Shown: piece by piece, positions 16,685-26,187 of the stretch
Layout of the letters: each line of letters opens with the position of its first letter
How positions within the stretch are numbered: position 1 is the stretch's first letter
NCBI GenBank assembly: GCA_030066355.1
Contig: JASJBU010000006.1
Span: forward strand, 1-43,809
Direction: 5' to 3'
Origin: Gammaproteobacteria bacterium
GTDB lineage: Bacteria > Pseudomonadota > Gammaproteobacteria > Chromatiales > Chromatiaceae
Length of the DNA: 43,809 bases
Program-made: the position numbers and the translations under genes
Notes under the pieces: model-generated
Databases searched by the model: none
Told to the model about the DNA's origin: nothing
The model's input: the letters and a program-made list of their open reading frames with translations, nothing else

Positions 16685-17343
16685 TCTGTGACGACCTGCG
16701 CCGACTTGGCACCCCTGAGGGTGATCCACCATCCGAGCAGACTGCACAGCCAGCCCAGCACGAACAAGGCCATGATGCTCTTCATCTGTCCAATGGCGAA
16801 GGCCTGCGAGCCCATGGTCAGCATCATCTCCGGCTCCAGGCCGAACGACGGCATGGTGGCCGCACCACAGAGATTCCAGGCAGCCAAGGCAAAACAGAGA
16901 TAGCCCATGCCCTGCAGATCCACCCCATTGCGAACCGCCCGCGCCACGGTCGTTCGATACCGCCCCCACAGCCAGATCAGGCCCAGCACCAAGGCCATGA
17001 TGAGATAGCCGCCGGTTCCGAAATATCCGTCGCCCAATTCCCGGCCAAACAGACCAGGCACCAGAATCGCCGCCAACACAGCGCTTGTCACCATCCCGGT
17101 GAACAACAGCAATCGCCGGAGAGAGGATTCGCTGCCAAGCAAGGCCCCCAGGATGCTGAGACCGATTCCCAATGGAAATCCGAAGGCGAAACCCAGGACC
17201 CGCAGGCTCTCCGGTCCACGAGCCAGCATCAATTGTTCGATCGGCAAGGTTCTCAACTCGGACTGCAGCGAATTCCCCAGCAGGACACTGCCCAATGCCA
17301 ACAGGACGCCGCTGAGATACAACCAATCTCCCTTACGACCCAT
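16681..17343 (-). CDS. Uncharacterised multi-pass membrane protein
   Basis: A 220-residue protein with about six membrane segments. The start at 17343 (MGRKGDWLYLSG) has an excellent ribosome site, GGAGG followed by AACGC. The frame is open 40 codons further up, but that would run into the menB promoter region. I recognise no family or catalytic motif. It overlaps the DUF6279 lipoprotein start by 4 bases, so the two products probably act together at the envelope. It is divergent from menB with a 106-base spacer. Confidence 0.75.
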   Translation of the reverse strand: MGRKGDWLYLSGVLLALGSVLLGNSLQSELRTLPIEQLMLARGPESLRVLGFAFGFPLGIGLSILGALLGSESSLRRLLLFTGMVTSAVLAAILVPGLFGRELGDGYFGTGGYLIMALVLGLIWLWGRYRTTVARAVRNGVDLQGMGYLCFALAAWNLCGAATMPSFGLEPEMMLTMGSQAFAIGQMKSIMALFVLGWLCSLLGWWITLRGAKSAQVVTE

Positions 17344-17449
17344 GCGTTCCTCCCCTCCGTTCAGCAAGAGTGATATCCAGAATGGTAATTTTTCCCGGTT
17401 TCCATAAGATAGGCCCACCTGTTTCAGAGTCAATGCAGACAAACCGAGT

Positions 17450-18280
17450 ATGAGTAACGACATTATCTGGCAAATCCCGTCGGACAGCGACTATCAGGAC
17501 ATCCTCTACCACCAGGCCGAGGGCATCGCCAAGATCACCATCAACCGCCCCCAGGTGCGCAATGCATTTCGTCCCGAGACCGTGGAGGAGATGAGTCATG
17601 CCTTTCGCCGCGCCCACCTGGACCCGCTGATCGGCGTGATCATCCTCACCGGTGCCGGGGATCTCGCCTTCTGCTCCGGCGGTGATCAGAAGATCCGCGG
17701 CGACGGAGGCTACCGGGACAGTCAAGGGGTGGAACACTTGAACGTACTGGAACTGCAGCGCCAGATCCGTACCCTCCCGAAACCGGTGGTGGCCATGGTG
17801 GCCGGCTATGCGATTGGTGGCGGTCATGTGCTGCACCTGATCTGCGACCTCAGCATCGCGGCGGACAATGCCCGCTTCGGTCAAACTGGTCCCAAGGTGG
17901 GGAGCTTCGACGCCGGCCTTGGGGCCGGCCTGCTGGCGCGCACCGTGGGCATGAAGAAGGCCAAAGAGATCTGGTTCCTGTGCCGCCAGTACGACGCCCG
18001 GCAGGCCCTGGCGATGGGCCTGGTGAACGCGGTGGTGCCGTTGGCCGAACTGGAACGGGAGACCGTCAACTGGTGCCGGGAGATGCTGGTCCACTCGCCT
18101 ACCGCCCTGCGGGTGCTGAAGGCCGCCTTCAATGCCGAGACCGACGGCCTGGCCGGCATCCAGGAACTGGCGGGCAACGCCACCGCGCTGTTTTATCTGA
18201 CCGACGAGGCCCAGGAGGGGCGCAACGCGTTCGTCGAGAAGCGCCCCGTCGACTTCAGCAAATTTCCCCGTCGCCCTTGA
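17450..18280 (+). CDS. menB: 1,4-dihydroxy-2-naphthoyl-CoA synthase
   Basis: Closes the second ring of the naphthoquinone by cyclising o-succinylbenzoyl-CoA. The 276-residue crotonase-fold protein has the MenB-specific features [86 protein letters not shown] and the C-terminal [11 protein letters not shown]. The GGDQ segment and the conserved Asp of GSFD distinguish it from other crotonases. Its stop overlaps the menA start (TGATG), so menB-menA-menC-menI is a compact operon. Confidence 0.96.
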   Translation: MSNDIIWQIPSDSDYQDILYHQAEGIAKITINRPQVRNAFRPETVEEMSHAFRRAHLDPLIGVIILTGAGDLAFCSGGDQKIRGDGGYRDSQGVEHLNVLELQRQIRTLPKPVVAMVAGYAIGGGHVLHLICDLSIAADNARFGQTGPKVGSFDAGLGAGLLARTVGMKKAKEIWFLCRQYDARQALAMGLVNAVVPLAELERETVNWCREMLVHSPTALRVLKAAFNAETDGLAGIQELAGNATALFYLTDEAQEGRNAFVEKRPVDFSKFPRRP

Positions 18281-19152
18281 TGAGGCAGGTTAAATACTGG
18301 CTACTGGCCATCCGGCCGAAGACCCTCAGCCTTTCGGTGGTCCCCGTGCTGGTCGGCATCGCCCTGGCCTGGCGTGAGACCCAACTCTTCCAACCCCTGC
18401 CGGCCCTTGCCGCACTCTGCGGTGCCATCCTCATCCAGATCGGCACCAACCTGCACAACGATGCGGAGGACTTCGCCCGCGGGACGGACACCGAGGAACG
18501 GTTGGGGCCGCCCAGGGCCACCGCTCAAGGCTGGCTCAGCAGCGAAACGGTGATGCGTGGCGCCAAGATCGCCTTCGGCTTGGCCTTCATGATCGGTCTC
18601 TATCTGATCTGGCATGGCGGTTGGCCGATCCTCACCATCGGGCTGCTCTCTCTGCTGGCCGGCTTTGCCTATACGGGAGGGCCTAAACCCATCGCTTACA
18701 GCGCCACCGGCGAGCTCTTCGTGTTTCTGTTTTTTGGTCTGGCGGCGGTCCTGGGCAGCTACTATCTGCAGGCCCTGAGCCTATCACTTAACGCCCTGGC
18801 TGCTGGTTGCGCCATTGGACTGCATGCCGCCGCCGTGCTGCTGGTAAATAACTACCGGGATCTGCAGAGCGACCGCAAAGCGGGCAAACTGACCCTCAGC
18901 CATTACTTAGGCACGTATGGTTCACAAAAAGTGTATGCCACCCTTTTACTTGGACCTTTCCTGCTGCCACTGATGCTCGCCGAATTGGATGCAGGAGTCT
19001 GGCTGGTCCTCCTCGCTCTGCCTTTCGCCTGGTTGTTGATCCAGCGTTTTGTGAGCGAACCGCCAGGCCCGGTGTTCAACCGGATCCTGGCGCGTACTGC
19101 CGTACTGCAAATGGTCTATGGCCTGCTATTGGTCAGCGCCCTTCTGCTCTGA
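18280..19152 (+). CDS. menA: 1,4-dihydroxy-2-naphthoate polyprenyltransferase
   Basis: Attaches the polyprenyl tail to dihydroxynaphthoate in the inner membrane, forming demethylmenaquinol. The 290-residue UbiA-fold protein starts [26 protein letters not shown], typical of MenA. It carries the two Asp-rich prenyl-diphosphate motifs [14 protein letters not shown] near residue 55 and [14 protein letters not shown] near residue 190. About eight hydrophobic segments are visible. It begins in the menB stop and ends one base before the menC start. Confidence 0.94.
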   Translation: MRQVKYWLLAIRPKTLSLSVVPVLVGIALAWRETQLFQPLPALAALCGAILIQIGTNLHNDAEDFARGTDTEERLGPPRATAQGWLSSETVMRGAKIAFGLAFMIGLYLIWHGGWPILTIGLLSLLAGFAYTGGPKPIAYSATGELFVFLFFGLAAVLGSYYLQALSLSLNALAAGCAIGLHAAAVLLVNNYRDLQSDRKAGKLTLSHYLGTYGSQKVYATLLLGPFLLPLMLAELDAGVWLVLLALPFAWLLIQRFVSEPPGPVFNRILARTAVLQMVYGLLLVSALLL

Positions 19153-19153
19153 G

Positions 19154-20239
19154 ATGCGAATCAACGCGAGCCGCCTGCTCAACTACCGTCTGCCGCTCAA
19201 TCAGGTCTGGCGAACCAACCGGGGCGAATTGCGGGAACGCTCCGGGTGGATCGTCGAACTGGCTACCGACAGCGGCCTGTTGGGCCTTGGGGACTGCGCC
19301 CCGCTGCCGGATGCGGGTACGGAAACCGCCTCTGCGGCAAACACCTGGCTGGCCCGACAATTACCACGGCTGCGGAACTGTTCTCCGACCGAAGCATTGC
19401 AGCGCCTGCCCAGCGACAACAGGGCTCCGGCAGCCCACCACGCCCTGGAGACCGCCCTGCTGGACCTGCTCAGTCAAGCCGGGCACGTGAGCCTGCGTCG
19501 TTGGTTGTCGCCGAGCGCGATCGATGAGATTAGCGTGAACGGCGCCGCGGGCGGGCTGGATGAACAGCTCTTCGAGCGAGTCGAAGCACTCCTGGCGCAG
19601 GGTTACGAGACCGTCAAACTCAAGGTGGGTGTATTCGATGTACCCTTGGAGATTGACCGATTGCAACGGCTCGCGGCGCGGCTGCCGACGAACATCCGAC
19701 TGAGACTCGATGCCAATGGCGCCTGGAATCTGGCGTCGGCGCAAGAGTTCCTGCGCCGTATCTCCGGTTTACCTATCGAATCTCTGGAGGAGCCTTTGCG
19801 CGCGCCGCACCTGGACGATCTATATGAACTGCAGAGGTCGACCGAGATCCCACTGGCCCTGGATGAATCCATTGCCCGGTTATCCAGGGACAGACTGATC
19901 GAGCATCCACCCGTGAGGCGGCTGATCATCAAGCCCAGCGTGTTGGGTGGACTGCTTCCGGCCAAGCGATTGGCAGATAGCGCCGCTCAGGCGGGTATGG
20001 AATCGATCGTCACCAGCACCCTGGAAAGCTCTGTCGGCGTTCGCGCGGCCGCCCAACTGGCCATGGCAATCGACCCGCCCTCCAGTCCCCAGGCCCACGG
20101 GTTGGCAACGGCCGAATGGTTCAGTTACGATCTGGCCGAACCCATTGCCACCCAGCAGGGTCGACTGCGACTGTCCGACCTTGACGGCCTTGGCGCCAGG
20201 CTCCTGCCAGCCTTTCTTGAATTACATCCGACCCATTGA
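19154..20239 (+). CDS. menC: o-Succinylbenzoate synthase
   Basis: Dehydrates SHCHC to o-succinylbenzoate. The 361-residue enolase-superfamily protein shows the full catalytic set: the KxK pair (Lys155, Lys157 in VKLKVG), metal ligands Asp186 (RLDANG), Glu212 or 213 (LEEPL) and Asp237 (LALDES), and Lys260 in LIIKPSVLGG. It is somewhat longer than the E. coli enzyme. The ATG at 19154 follows the menA stop at once; the 12 in-frame codons before it belong to menA in another frame. Confidence 0.94.
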   Translation: MRINASRLLNYRLPLNQVWRTNRGELRERSGWIVELATDSGLLGLGDCAPLPDAGTETASAANTWLARQLPRLRNCSPTEALQRLPSDNRAPAAHHALETALLDLLSQAGHVSLRRWLSPSAIDEISVNGAAGGLDEQLFERVEALLAQGYETVKLKVGVFDVPLEIDRLQRLAARLPTNIRLRLDANGAWNLASAQEFLRRISGLPIESLEEPLRAPHLDDLYELQRSTEIPLALDESIARLSRDRLIEHPPVRRLIIKPSVLGGLLPAKRLADSAAQAGMESIVTSTLESSVGVRAAAQLAMAIDPPSSPQAHGLATAEWFSYDLAEPIATQQGRLRLSDLDGLGARLLPAFLELHPTH

Positions 20240-20252
20240 GCCAGCACACCAG

Positions 20253-20657
20253 ATGATCTTCACCTATCCATTCACCGCCAATCTGCACGACATCGATGCG
20301 GCCGGCGTCATGTTCTTCGCCCACTACTTCCGCCATGCCCATGATGCCTACGAGGCCTTCATGGCCAGGATCGAAAATGGCCTACCGGAATTGATCGCGC
20401 AGCAAACGATCATACCCCTCGTGCACAGCGAGGCGGACTTTCTGCTGCCGGTCTGTCATGGGGACGCCGTCACCATCGAACTCAGCCTGGAGCGGATCGG
20501 TAACAGCTCATTTACCCTGAGCTATCGATTTATCGACCCGCAGGACCGGTTATCAGCCCGGGTAAGGACCACTCATGTCATGTTGGGTAGCGGGGACCGG
20601 AAACCCATGGCGCTGCCCGAGACGCTAAGCAAGACCTTGCAGGAATACACTGCCTGA
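20253..20657 (+). CDS. menI: 1,4-dihydroxy-2-naphthoyl-CoA hydrolase (hotdog thioesterase)
   Basis: A 134-residue hotdog-fold thioesterase of the 4-hydroxybenzoyl-CoA thioesterase type. It has the characteristic DIDAAGVMFFAHYF (catalytic Asp near residue 15). It starts 13 bases after menC. In this operon it most likely releases dihydroxynaphthoate from CoA, the step between MenB and MenA; the assignment comes from context plus fold. Its last 80 bases overlap the 3' end of menE on the opposite strand. Confidence 0.87.
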   Translation: MIFTYPFTANLHDIDAAGVMFFAHYFRHAHDAYEAFMARIENGLPELIAQQTIIPLVHSEADFLLPVCHGDAVTIELSLERIGNSSFTLSYRFIDPQDRLSARVRTTHVMLGSGDRKPMALPETLSKTLQEYTA

Positions 20658-22152
20658 GGGCCTTGCGATCGAGTTTTCCCAGTCGATTCCTGGGCAGCGC
20701 ATCAACCTTGACAAACTCCCTGGGACGTAAGCCACTGGGCAGATGGAGGCGCACCCAGGCGTCCAGCCAGATCTCCGAGACACGACCTTGATACAAGAGC
20801 ACCAGTCGATCCCCCCAAATGGGATCAGAACGGCTGCTCACCGCCGCCGAGGTCAAGCCGGGGCAGACATCCAGCAGACGTTCCACCTCTGCAGGATGCA
20901 GACGCAGACCACCAGAGTTGAGCTGATCATCCGCCCGACCGGTCAAACAGAGCTGGTCTTGATCGTCCAGATAGCCCAGGTCACCGGACTTGTAACGTCC
21001 CTCCTGCAGCCCATCGCCGGGCTGCAGTCGTGGATTTACATAACCGGCCATCACCGCATCACCCGAAATCCATATCTCTCCCTGCCGGTCGTCAGACAGC
21101 ATGAGATCGAAGCCCGGCATCACCTCACCGACTCGCCCTGGTCTCAAGCCCGCCTGGCTGGTCCGATCCAGCACACACATGGAGCCCGTCTCGGTCATCC
21201 CGTAGCAGACGACCAGCGGCCAGCCAGCCGCATGGGCACGCTGCGCCAACGAGGCGTCCAGAGAGCCACCACCGACCAGGACCACGCGCAGTGAGCTAGG
21301 CGCCATCCTGCCCTGGGCCGCGTCGAGCAAACGACCCAACATGGCGGGGACCAGGGAGAGGTGGGTGACTTGATGCCTTTCCAGGTCCTGCCAGACCAGA
21401 CCTTCATCAAAACCCTGATGCAACACCATGGCTGCGCCCGCGGCAAAACAGCGAAGCGGGATAGCGAGCCCGGCAATATGACTCAACGGAAGACAGTTCA
21501 GCCAACAATCAGCAGCCTGTAAATCCAACTGTTGGTTGACCTGGTGGGCGCTGGTCGCCAGATTGATAGCAGACAGCATGACACCCTTGGGAGAGCTGCA
21601 GGTCCCGCTGGTCGGTACGATCAGAAGAATCCGTTGCGGGTCGTCGGGTGACGGCTCCATTTGCCTCTCTGATTGCATACCTGAATCATCGATCGATCCG
21701 AGCAGTTCCTCAGTCGCCAGCCTCTTGATACCGACCGGCAGGACGATATCCCGGTCACACACGACCAGCCTGCAGCCGCTCTGATAGAGCATGGAGTTTC
21801 GCTGATGAGAGGGCAAACCTCGATCGAGGGGCAGCAAGGCGCGTCCCAAACGAGCGGCGGCAAACTGGCCAAGCAGGGTGCAGTAGGGATTTTCAGTACA
21901 GATGCCGAAAACGGGCGCTTGGGTCGTGGCATGCAACCGTTCAGCGAAGCATTCGACAGCGCCGGTAAACTCCCGATAGCTCAGGCTTCTATTTGCCACA
22001 TGCAGAGCAATCCTTTCCCCATCCCTCGCCAGCGCCCGAGCCAACCATCTAGCGGGCATCTCCCACCGGGGGGAGATTGCGTCATCCACCGAGCAGGTCT
22101 GAACCTGTTGCCAGTACCTGGCGAAAACCGATTGCTCAATCCAACTGTTCAT
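20578..22152 (-). CDS. menE: o-Succinylbenzoate-CoA ligase
   Basis: Activates o-succinylbenzoate with ATP and CoA. The 524-residue ANL-family adenylate-forming enzyme has the AMP-binding loop IVPTSGTCSSPKGVML, the LPLSHIAGL segment, the CYGMTETGSMC motif, SGDLGYLDDQDQLCLTGRADD and the C-terminal PRNRLGKLDRKALR with the catalytic lysine. The last 20 or so residues after that motif are an unusual extension, which overlaps the convergent menI end by 80 bases. It is the only men gene on the minus strand here. Context favours MenE over a general acyl-CoA ligase. Confidence 0.92.
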   Translation of the reverse strand: MNSWIEQSVFARYWQQVQTCSVDDAISPRWEMPARWLARALARDGERIALHVANRSLSYREFTGAVECFAERLHATTQAPVFGICTENPYCTLLGQFAAARLGRALLPLDRGLPSHQRNSMLYQSGCRLVVCDRDIVLPVGIKRLATEELLGSIDDSGMQSERQMEPSPDDPQRILLIVPTSGTCSSPKGVMLSAINLATSAHQVNQQLDLQAADCWLNCLPLSHIAGLAIPLRCFAAGAAMVLHQGFDEGLVWQDLERHQVTHLSLVPAMLGRLLDAAQGRMAPSSLRVVLVGGGSLDASLAQRAHAAGWPLVVCYGMTETGSMCVLDRTSQAGLRPGRVGEVMPGFDLMLSDDRQGEIWISGDAVMAGYVNPRLQPGDGLQEGRYKSGDLGYLDDQDQLCLTGRADDQLNSGGLRLHPAEVERLLDVCPGLTSAAVSSRSDPIWGDRLVLLYQGRVSEIWLDAWVRLHLPSGLRPREFVKVDALPRNRLGKLDRKALRQCIPARSCLASRAAPWVSGPRYPT

Positions 22153-22533
22153 CGTCTTCTAGCCGATTGTTATCCTGGAGCCACGGACGGGAAGAAAAAA
22201 CTGGCAAATAAACCATGCAAAACCGCTGACTGTCCGTTCCGACACGGTGGGGCAGGATCGTATCTCGCTTGGGCTCTTCTAAGTTTGATGGGTCGTGCGT
22301 GAGCAGTCAGCTCAAATAAACTGGCCGGTTGCGCCATTTCTTATCCAATGGCCTGCCCACGCTCCGCACCTTGCCGCTCACCGGTTGACGTTCATCGTAT
22401 GGGTTACGGCTTGCTTTATCACGAGGGCCTCTTGCCCTCATCTCCCCGCTAGATTTTATACGCCTTTGCAGAAAAAAATAAAAGCCGGGTATTCCCTGTA
22501 GACCTGACACGAAGGAAGGTGGGCTTCGAGGTT
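22153..22533. other. Intergenic region between menE start and lnt end
   Basis: No gene I would support. Short frames on both strands look random. A perfect 6-bp hairpin, GAGGGC (22423-22428) and GCCCTC (22434-22439), has a 5-base loop. Around 22459-22485 the minus strand reads a T-rich tract, CTTTTATTTTTTTC, preceded by CCCGG, which could help end lnt transcription. The menE promoter should be in the left part, but no clear boxes were found. Confidence 0.4.
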
Positions 22534-24039
22534 TCAATCCGCTGCGCCAGTGCGGCCGCAGGTCTTCGCCGAGGCACAGGGAAAACCGATCACCAGCCCC
22601 AGGCTCAATAACGCCAGAATCGGCAAATTGCCAAACCGGGCAAAGGGCGTGATACCAGACATGGGCAGAATCTCACCCTTGAGGACGGTCTCCTGCATGA
22701 GGGGCGTTCTGGCAAGCAGGGCTCCATCAGGACCGACAATGGCCGAGATCCCGGTATTCGTGGCGCGCAACAGATAGCGGCTGGTCTCCAGGGCCCGCAT
22801 CCTGGCGATCTGCAGGTGCTGATGAGGTGCCAGGGATCGCCCGAACCAGGCATCGTTGCTGGCATTGATCAGATAGGCCGCCTCCGGCAGGGCCTCGGCC
22901 ATTTCAGTCCCGAAAGCATCCTCATAGCAGATCGACATCCCGACCTGGTGCTCACCGACCCGCATCAAGGGTTTCGGCTTGCTGCCGGGGGTGAAGTCGG
23001 ACATGGGGATGGTGAAAAAATCCACCAGGCCGGTCAAGATTGGCTTCCATGGGAGATATTCGGTAAAGGGAACCAGATGCCTTTTGGAATAGTGGTCGCG
23101 TAACTTTCCCATGGAGACCATCGAATTGTAATACCGGCTACCATCCTCACCCAGACGCACCACGCCGAAGACCAGCTCGGTACCCCGCGCCTTGAGTTCC
23201 TGCTCGAGTGGCTGCAGGAAGGCCTCGTCAACCTGATGCTGAAAGGCGGACACGGCAGTCTCCGGCCAGACGATCAGATCAGTACCCAGGTTCTCTTTGG
23301 TGAGACGCGCATAGAGCGTCAATGAAGGTACCAACTGATCGAGCTCCCATTTCTCCTCCTGTGGGATATTGCCCTGGACCAGCGCCACTTCGATGGGCTC
23401 CGCACTCTGCTGACTCCACTGCACCTGCAAGAGCCCCCAGCCTGACAACCATATCCCCATCAACCCTGATATTGCGAATGGGCGCGCTTTCCCAGGCTTC
23501 AGCACCAACAGGCCCAAGCCTGCAGATAGTGCTGTTACATAGCTGACGCCCAAGCCTCCCAAGAGCGGCCCAAACCCTGCCAGTGGCGTGTCGATCTGCG
23601 CATGGCCAAGCTCCAACCAGGGGAAACCGCTTAGAAACCAGCCACGAAACCACTCGACAAGCACCCATAACGCCGGATAGACCCCCAGCAACTTGAGTCT
23701 GTCAGGTGTCTCGAAGCGCTCACTCAGCCAACCCAGGAGCCCATAGTAGAGGGCCATGAGGACCACGAAGACCAGGGTGATCAGAATCGGCAGGAACCAA
23801 CCAATATTTCCGAACTGGGCGATACTGACATGCAACCAGGTGACACCGGTCCCCATCATCCCCAAACCGAAGAAGAACCCCAGACGAAAGCCCCCTCCCG
23901 GATTCTTCAACCAGAGCTGGAATAGCAGTGCAGGACCCAGGATCGCCAGCGGCCAGATGGCAAAGGGGGCAAAGGCTCCGGTGGTCAGGATACCGGCCAG
24001 TACAGCGATCAGCCCGGGATGGGTGTGGCTCAGGCTCAT
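22534..24039 (-). CDS. lnt: Apolipoprotein N-acyltransferase
   Basis: Adds the third acyl chain to the N-terminal cysteine of lipoproteins in the inner membrane. The 501-residue protein has an N-terminal bundle of hydrophobic segments (residues 1-205) and a nitrilase-like periplasmic domain. That domain carries the E-K-C triad: Glu in VWPETAVSAF, a central Lys, and Cys in MSICYEDAFG. A last hydrophobic segment closes the protein. Length is normal. It starts 9 bases after the corC stop; lnt next to corC-ybeY is a conserved gammaproteobacterial arrangement. Confidence 0.95.
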   Translation of the reverse strand: MSLSHTHPGLIAVLAGILTTGAFAPFAIWPLAILGPALLFQLWLKNPGGGFRLGFFFGLGMMGTGVTWLHVSIAQFGNIGWFLPILITLVFVVLMALYYGLLGWLSERFETPDRLKLLGVYPALWVLVEWFRGWFLSGFPWLELGHAQIDTPLAGFGPLLGGLGVSYVTALSAGLGLLVLKPGKARPFAISGLMGIWLSGWGLLQVQWSQQSAEPIEVALVQGNIPQEEKWELDQLVPSLTLYARLTKENLGTDLIVWPETAVSAFQHQVDEAFLQPLEQELKARGTELVFGVVRLGEDGSRYYNSMVSMGKLRDHYSKRHLVPFTEYLPWKPILTGLVDFFTIPMSDFTPGSKPKPLMRVGEHQVGMSICYEDAFGTEMAEALPEAAYLINASNDAWFGRSLAPHQHLQIARMRALETSRYLLRATNTGISAIVGPDGALLARTPLMQETVLKGEILPMSGITPFARFGNLPILALLSLGLVIGFPCASAKTCGRTGAAD

Positions 24040-24048
24040 TGCGGGACG

Positions 24049-24681
24049 TCAGGTCAGCGCGGGGGGACTACTCTGCAAGCTGCTGGGTTCCGGCGGAGCG
24101 TCGTGCTCGTCTTCGATATCGCCGACGATCTGCTCCAACACGTCCTCCAGGGTGATCAAACCAACCGTCGAACCGTATTCGTCGACCACGATCGCCATGT
24201 GATTGCGCGTCAGACGCAGCTTCCGCATCAGACTGCTGAGGCGCATGCTATCGGGGACGATGAGCACTTCCCGTAGGAAATTTTTCAATTTGAACTTCTT
24301 CTTGTCTTGTTGATGCATCCAACCGAGCAGGTCCTTGGGTAACAATATCCCCACCACCTCGTCAGTGTCCTTACCGATCACCGGAATACGCGAATGCAGG
24401 GATTCGTTGACGACCCGCAACACCTCTTCCAGGTCGTCGTTCTTGCGTAACACGACCAACTGCTTGCGTGGGGTCATAACCTCACGGACCCTGAGTTCCG
24501 AAACCATCATCGCCCCCTGCATCATGCTCAGAGTTTCGAGATCCAGTAACTCGCGTTCTTGCGATAGATTCAGCAGTTCCAGTAATTGCTCCCTGTCTTT
24601 GGGTTCACCCCCGAAAAAACGGCTGAGTCGTTCCAGCCAGTTGATAAGCGAGCCACAGTCCTCTCGGTCTATACCGTTCAT
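24049..24681 (-). CDS. corC: CorC-type CBS-pair protein lacking the C-terminal domain
   Basis: A 210-residue cytoplasmic protein homologous to CorC/YbeX, linked to magnesium/cobalt efflux. Residues 1-60 form the N-terminal segment. Two CBS repeats follow ([14 protein letters not shown] near residue 65-80, then [30 protein letters not shown] near residue 165-195). E. coli CorC is about 290 residues and continues with a CorC_HlyC domain after this point. Here only [15 protein letters not shown] follows before the stop, and lnt begins 9 bases later, so the domain is gone, not frameshifted. Its start overlaps the ybeY stop by 4 bases. Confidence 0.88.
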   Translation of the reverse strand: MNGIDREDCGSLINWLERLSRFFGGEPKDREQLLELLNLSQERELLDLETLSMMQGAMMVSELRVREVMTPRKQLVVLRKNDDLEEVLRVVNESLHSRIPVIGKDTDEVVGILLPKDLLGWMHQQDKKKFKLKNFLREVLIVPDSMRLSSLMRKLRLTRNHMAIVVDEYGSTVGLITLEDVLEQIVGDIEDEHDAPPEPSSLQSSPPALT

Positions 24682-25139
24682 GGGTCCTCTTCGTGGTAGG
24701 GATCGGGAAAATGGAGCTGCTGGAGGATGGTCCGTTCCAATGCCTCCATTCGCTCCGCCTCAGGGTCGGTCTGATGGTCATAACCCTGCAGGTGCAATAC
24801 GCCATGAACCACCATATGGGCCCAATGGGCCAGGTCTGGCTTGCCCTGTTGCCGCGCTTCTTCCGACACCACCGGCGCACAGATCACCAGGTCACCCAGC
24901 AGGGCACTGGCGACTTCAGATGGGGGTTCGAATGGAAAGGAGAGCACATTGGTCGGCCGATCCAGGCCGCGATACTGCAGGTTCAAGCGCCGGCTCTCCG
25001 CTTCATCGACGAGACGGATCACCAGCTCTGTCCGGTTGCGCGGGGCAACCAGGGCCGCCTGTACCCAACGGATGAAATCATCCTCTGCAGGTAATGCCGT
25101 GGCTTGGGTCACGGGTTGGATTTCCACCTCCAGATTCAC
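24678..25139 (-). CDS. ybeY: Endoribonuclease YbeY (rRNA maturation factor)
   Basis: A zinc-dependent RNase for 16S rRNA 3' maturation and ribosome quality control. The catalytic motif [15 protein letters not shown] has the three zinc-binding histidines in H-x3-H-x5-H spacing. I chose the GTG at 25139 ([10 protein letters not shown]), which gives 153 residues and starts where the family does. An ATG at 25202 in the same frame would give 174 residues and overlap the phoH end. No strong ribosome site separates the two. The stop overlaps the corC start (ATGA). Confidence 0.9.
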   Translation of the reverse strand: MNLEVEIQPVTQATALPAEDDFIRWVQAALVAPRNRTELVIRLVDEAESRRLNLQYRGLDRPTNVLSFPFEPPSEVASALLGDLVICAPVVSEEARQQGKPDLAHWAHMVVHGVLHLQGYDHQTDPEAERMEALERTILQQLHFPDPYHEEDP

Positions 25140-25179
25140 GATCGACCGGCCTGCGGCCCCGCTTTGCCAATGCGAGTAT

Positions 25180-26154
25180 TCAACGTTGTCGGTCGAAGTC
25201 ATCGTAGGCCTGCACCACACGCTGCACCAGCGGATGCCTGACTACGTCTCGTGCATTGAAGAAGGTAAAAGTGATGCCGTCCACCCGCGACAGCACCTCG
25301 ATGGCCTGCCGCAGCCCGGATTGTTGGCCTCGCGGCAGATCGATCTGCGTGACATCGCCGGTGATCACCGCTGTGGAGCCGAAACCGATGCGGGTCAGGA
25401 ACATCTTCATCTGTTCCGGGGTGGTGTTCTGGGCCTCGTCCAGGATCACGAAGGATTCGTTGAGGGTGCGCCCACGCATATAGGCCAGGGGCGCCACCTC
25501 GATGACGTTACGCTCCACCAGCTTGGCCACCTTTTCAAAGCCGAGCATCTCGTACAGCGCGTCATACAGCGGCCGCAGATAGGGATCAATTTTCTGCGCC
25601 AGATCGCCGGGTAGAAAACCCAGGCGTTCACCGGCCTCAACGGCAGGGCGTACCAACAGGATGCGCCGCACCTGGTCCCGCTCCATGGCATCCACCGCAC
25701 AGGCCACTGCCAGATAGGTCTTGCCGGTACCCGCCGGACCGACCCCGAAGTTGATGTCATGGGTCAGCACCTTGTGCAGATACTCCTGCTGATTGGGTCC
25801 CCGCGGCCGCACCAAGCCCCGCCGGGTCTTGATCAGCGTTTCCGGAACCTCTGGCCGAGCGGACGGCTCTAGCAAGGCATCGATACCGGAATCCTGCAGA
25901 AACAGATGGATTCTTTGGGGGTCGAGTGCCTCATCCGCCGCGGTTCGATAGAGATCCTGCAACACCTGTTCGCCGGCACGTATCGCATCCCGTTCACCGA
26001 TCAGGTGAAATTGATTGCCGCGATTGTTGATCTCGATACCCAGGCGGCGCTCGATCTGGCGCAAATGCTCGTCCAGCTGACCACAGACATTGGCCAACTG
26101 CTGGTTGTCAGCCGGCTCCAGGGTCAAATCAAGGGATTCGGGGTGTTCAGACAA
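25180..26154 (-). CDS. PhoH-like ATPase (YbeZ type)
   Basis: A 324-residue cytoplasmic P-loop protein with Walker [13 protein letters not shown] near residue 140, Walker [24 protein letters not shown] near residue 235, and [11 protein letters not shown]. The N-terminal part is a KH-like RNA-binding region, as in YbeZ. It is the usual partner of YbeY and is encoded directly before it. The ATPase acts in RNA and ribosome metabolism, but its exact reaction is not settled. miaB lies 33 bases upstream in the same direction. Confidence 0.94.
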   Translation of the reverse strand: MSEHPESLDLTLEPADNQQLANVCGQLDEHLRQIERRLGIEINNRGNQFHLIGERDAIRAGEQVLQDLYRTAADEALDPQRIHLFLQDSGIDALLEPSARPEVPETLIKTRRGLVRPRGPNQQEYLHKVLTHDINFGVGPAGTGKTYLAVACAVDAMERDQVRRILLVRPAVEAGERLGFLPGDLAQKIDPYLRPLYDALYEMLGFEKVAKLVERNVIEVAPLAYMRGRTLNESFVILDEAQNTTPEQMKMFLTRIGFGSTAVITGDVTQIDLPRGQQSGLRQAIEVLSRVDGITFTFFNARDVVRHPLVQRVVQAYDDFDRQR

Positions 26155-26187
26155 AATGGAAAATCCAATCGAAAGGTTTAGTAATTG

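Noticed and set aside
22295-22537. Short frames on both strands in the menE-lnt gap
   Set aside because: They overlap each other in antisense, have no ribosome sites and resemble no protein.
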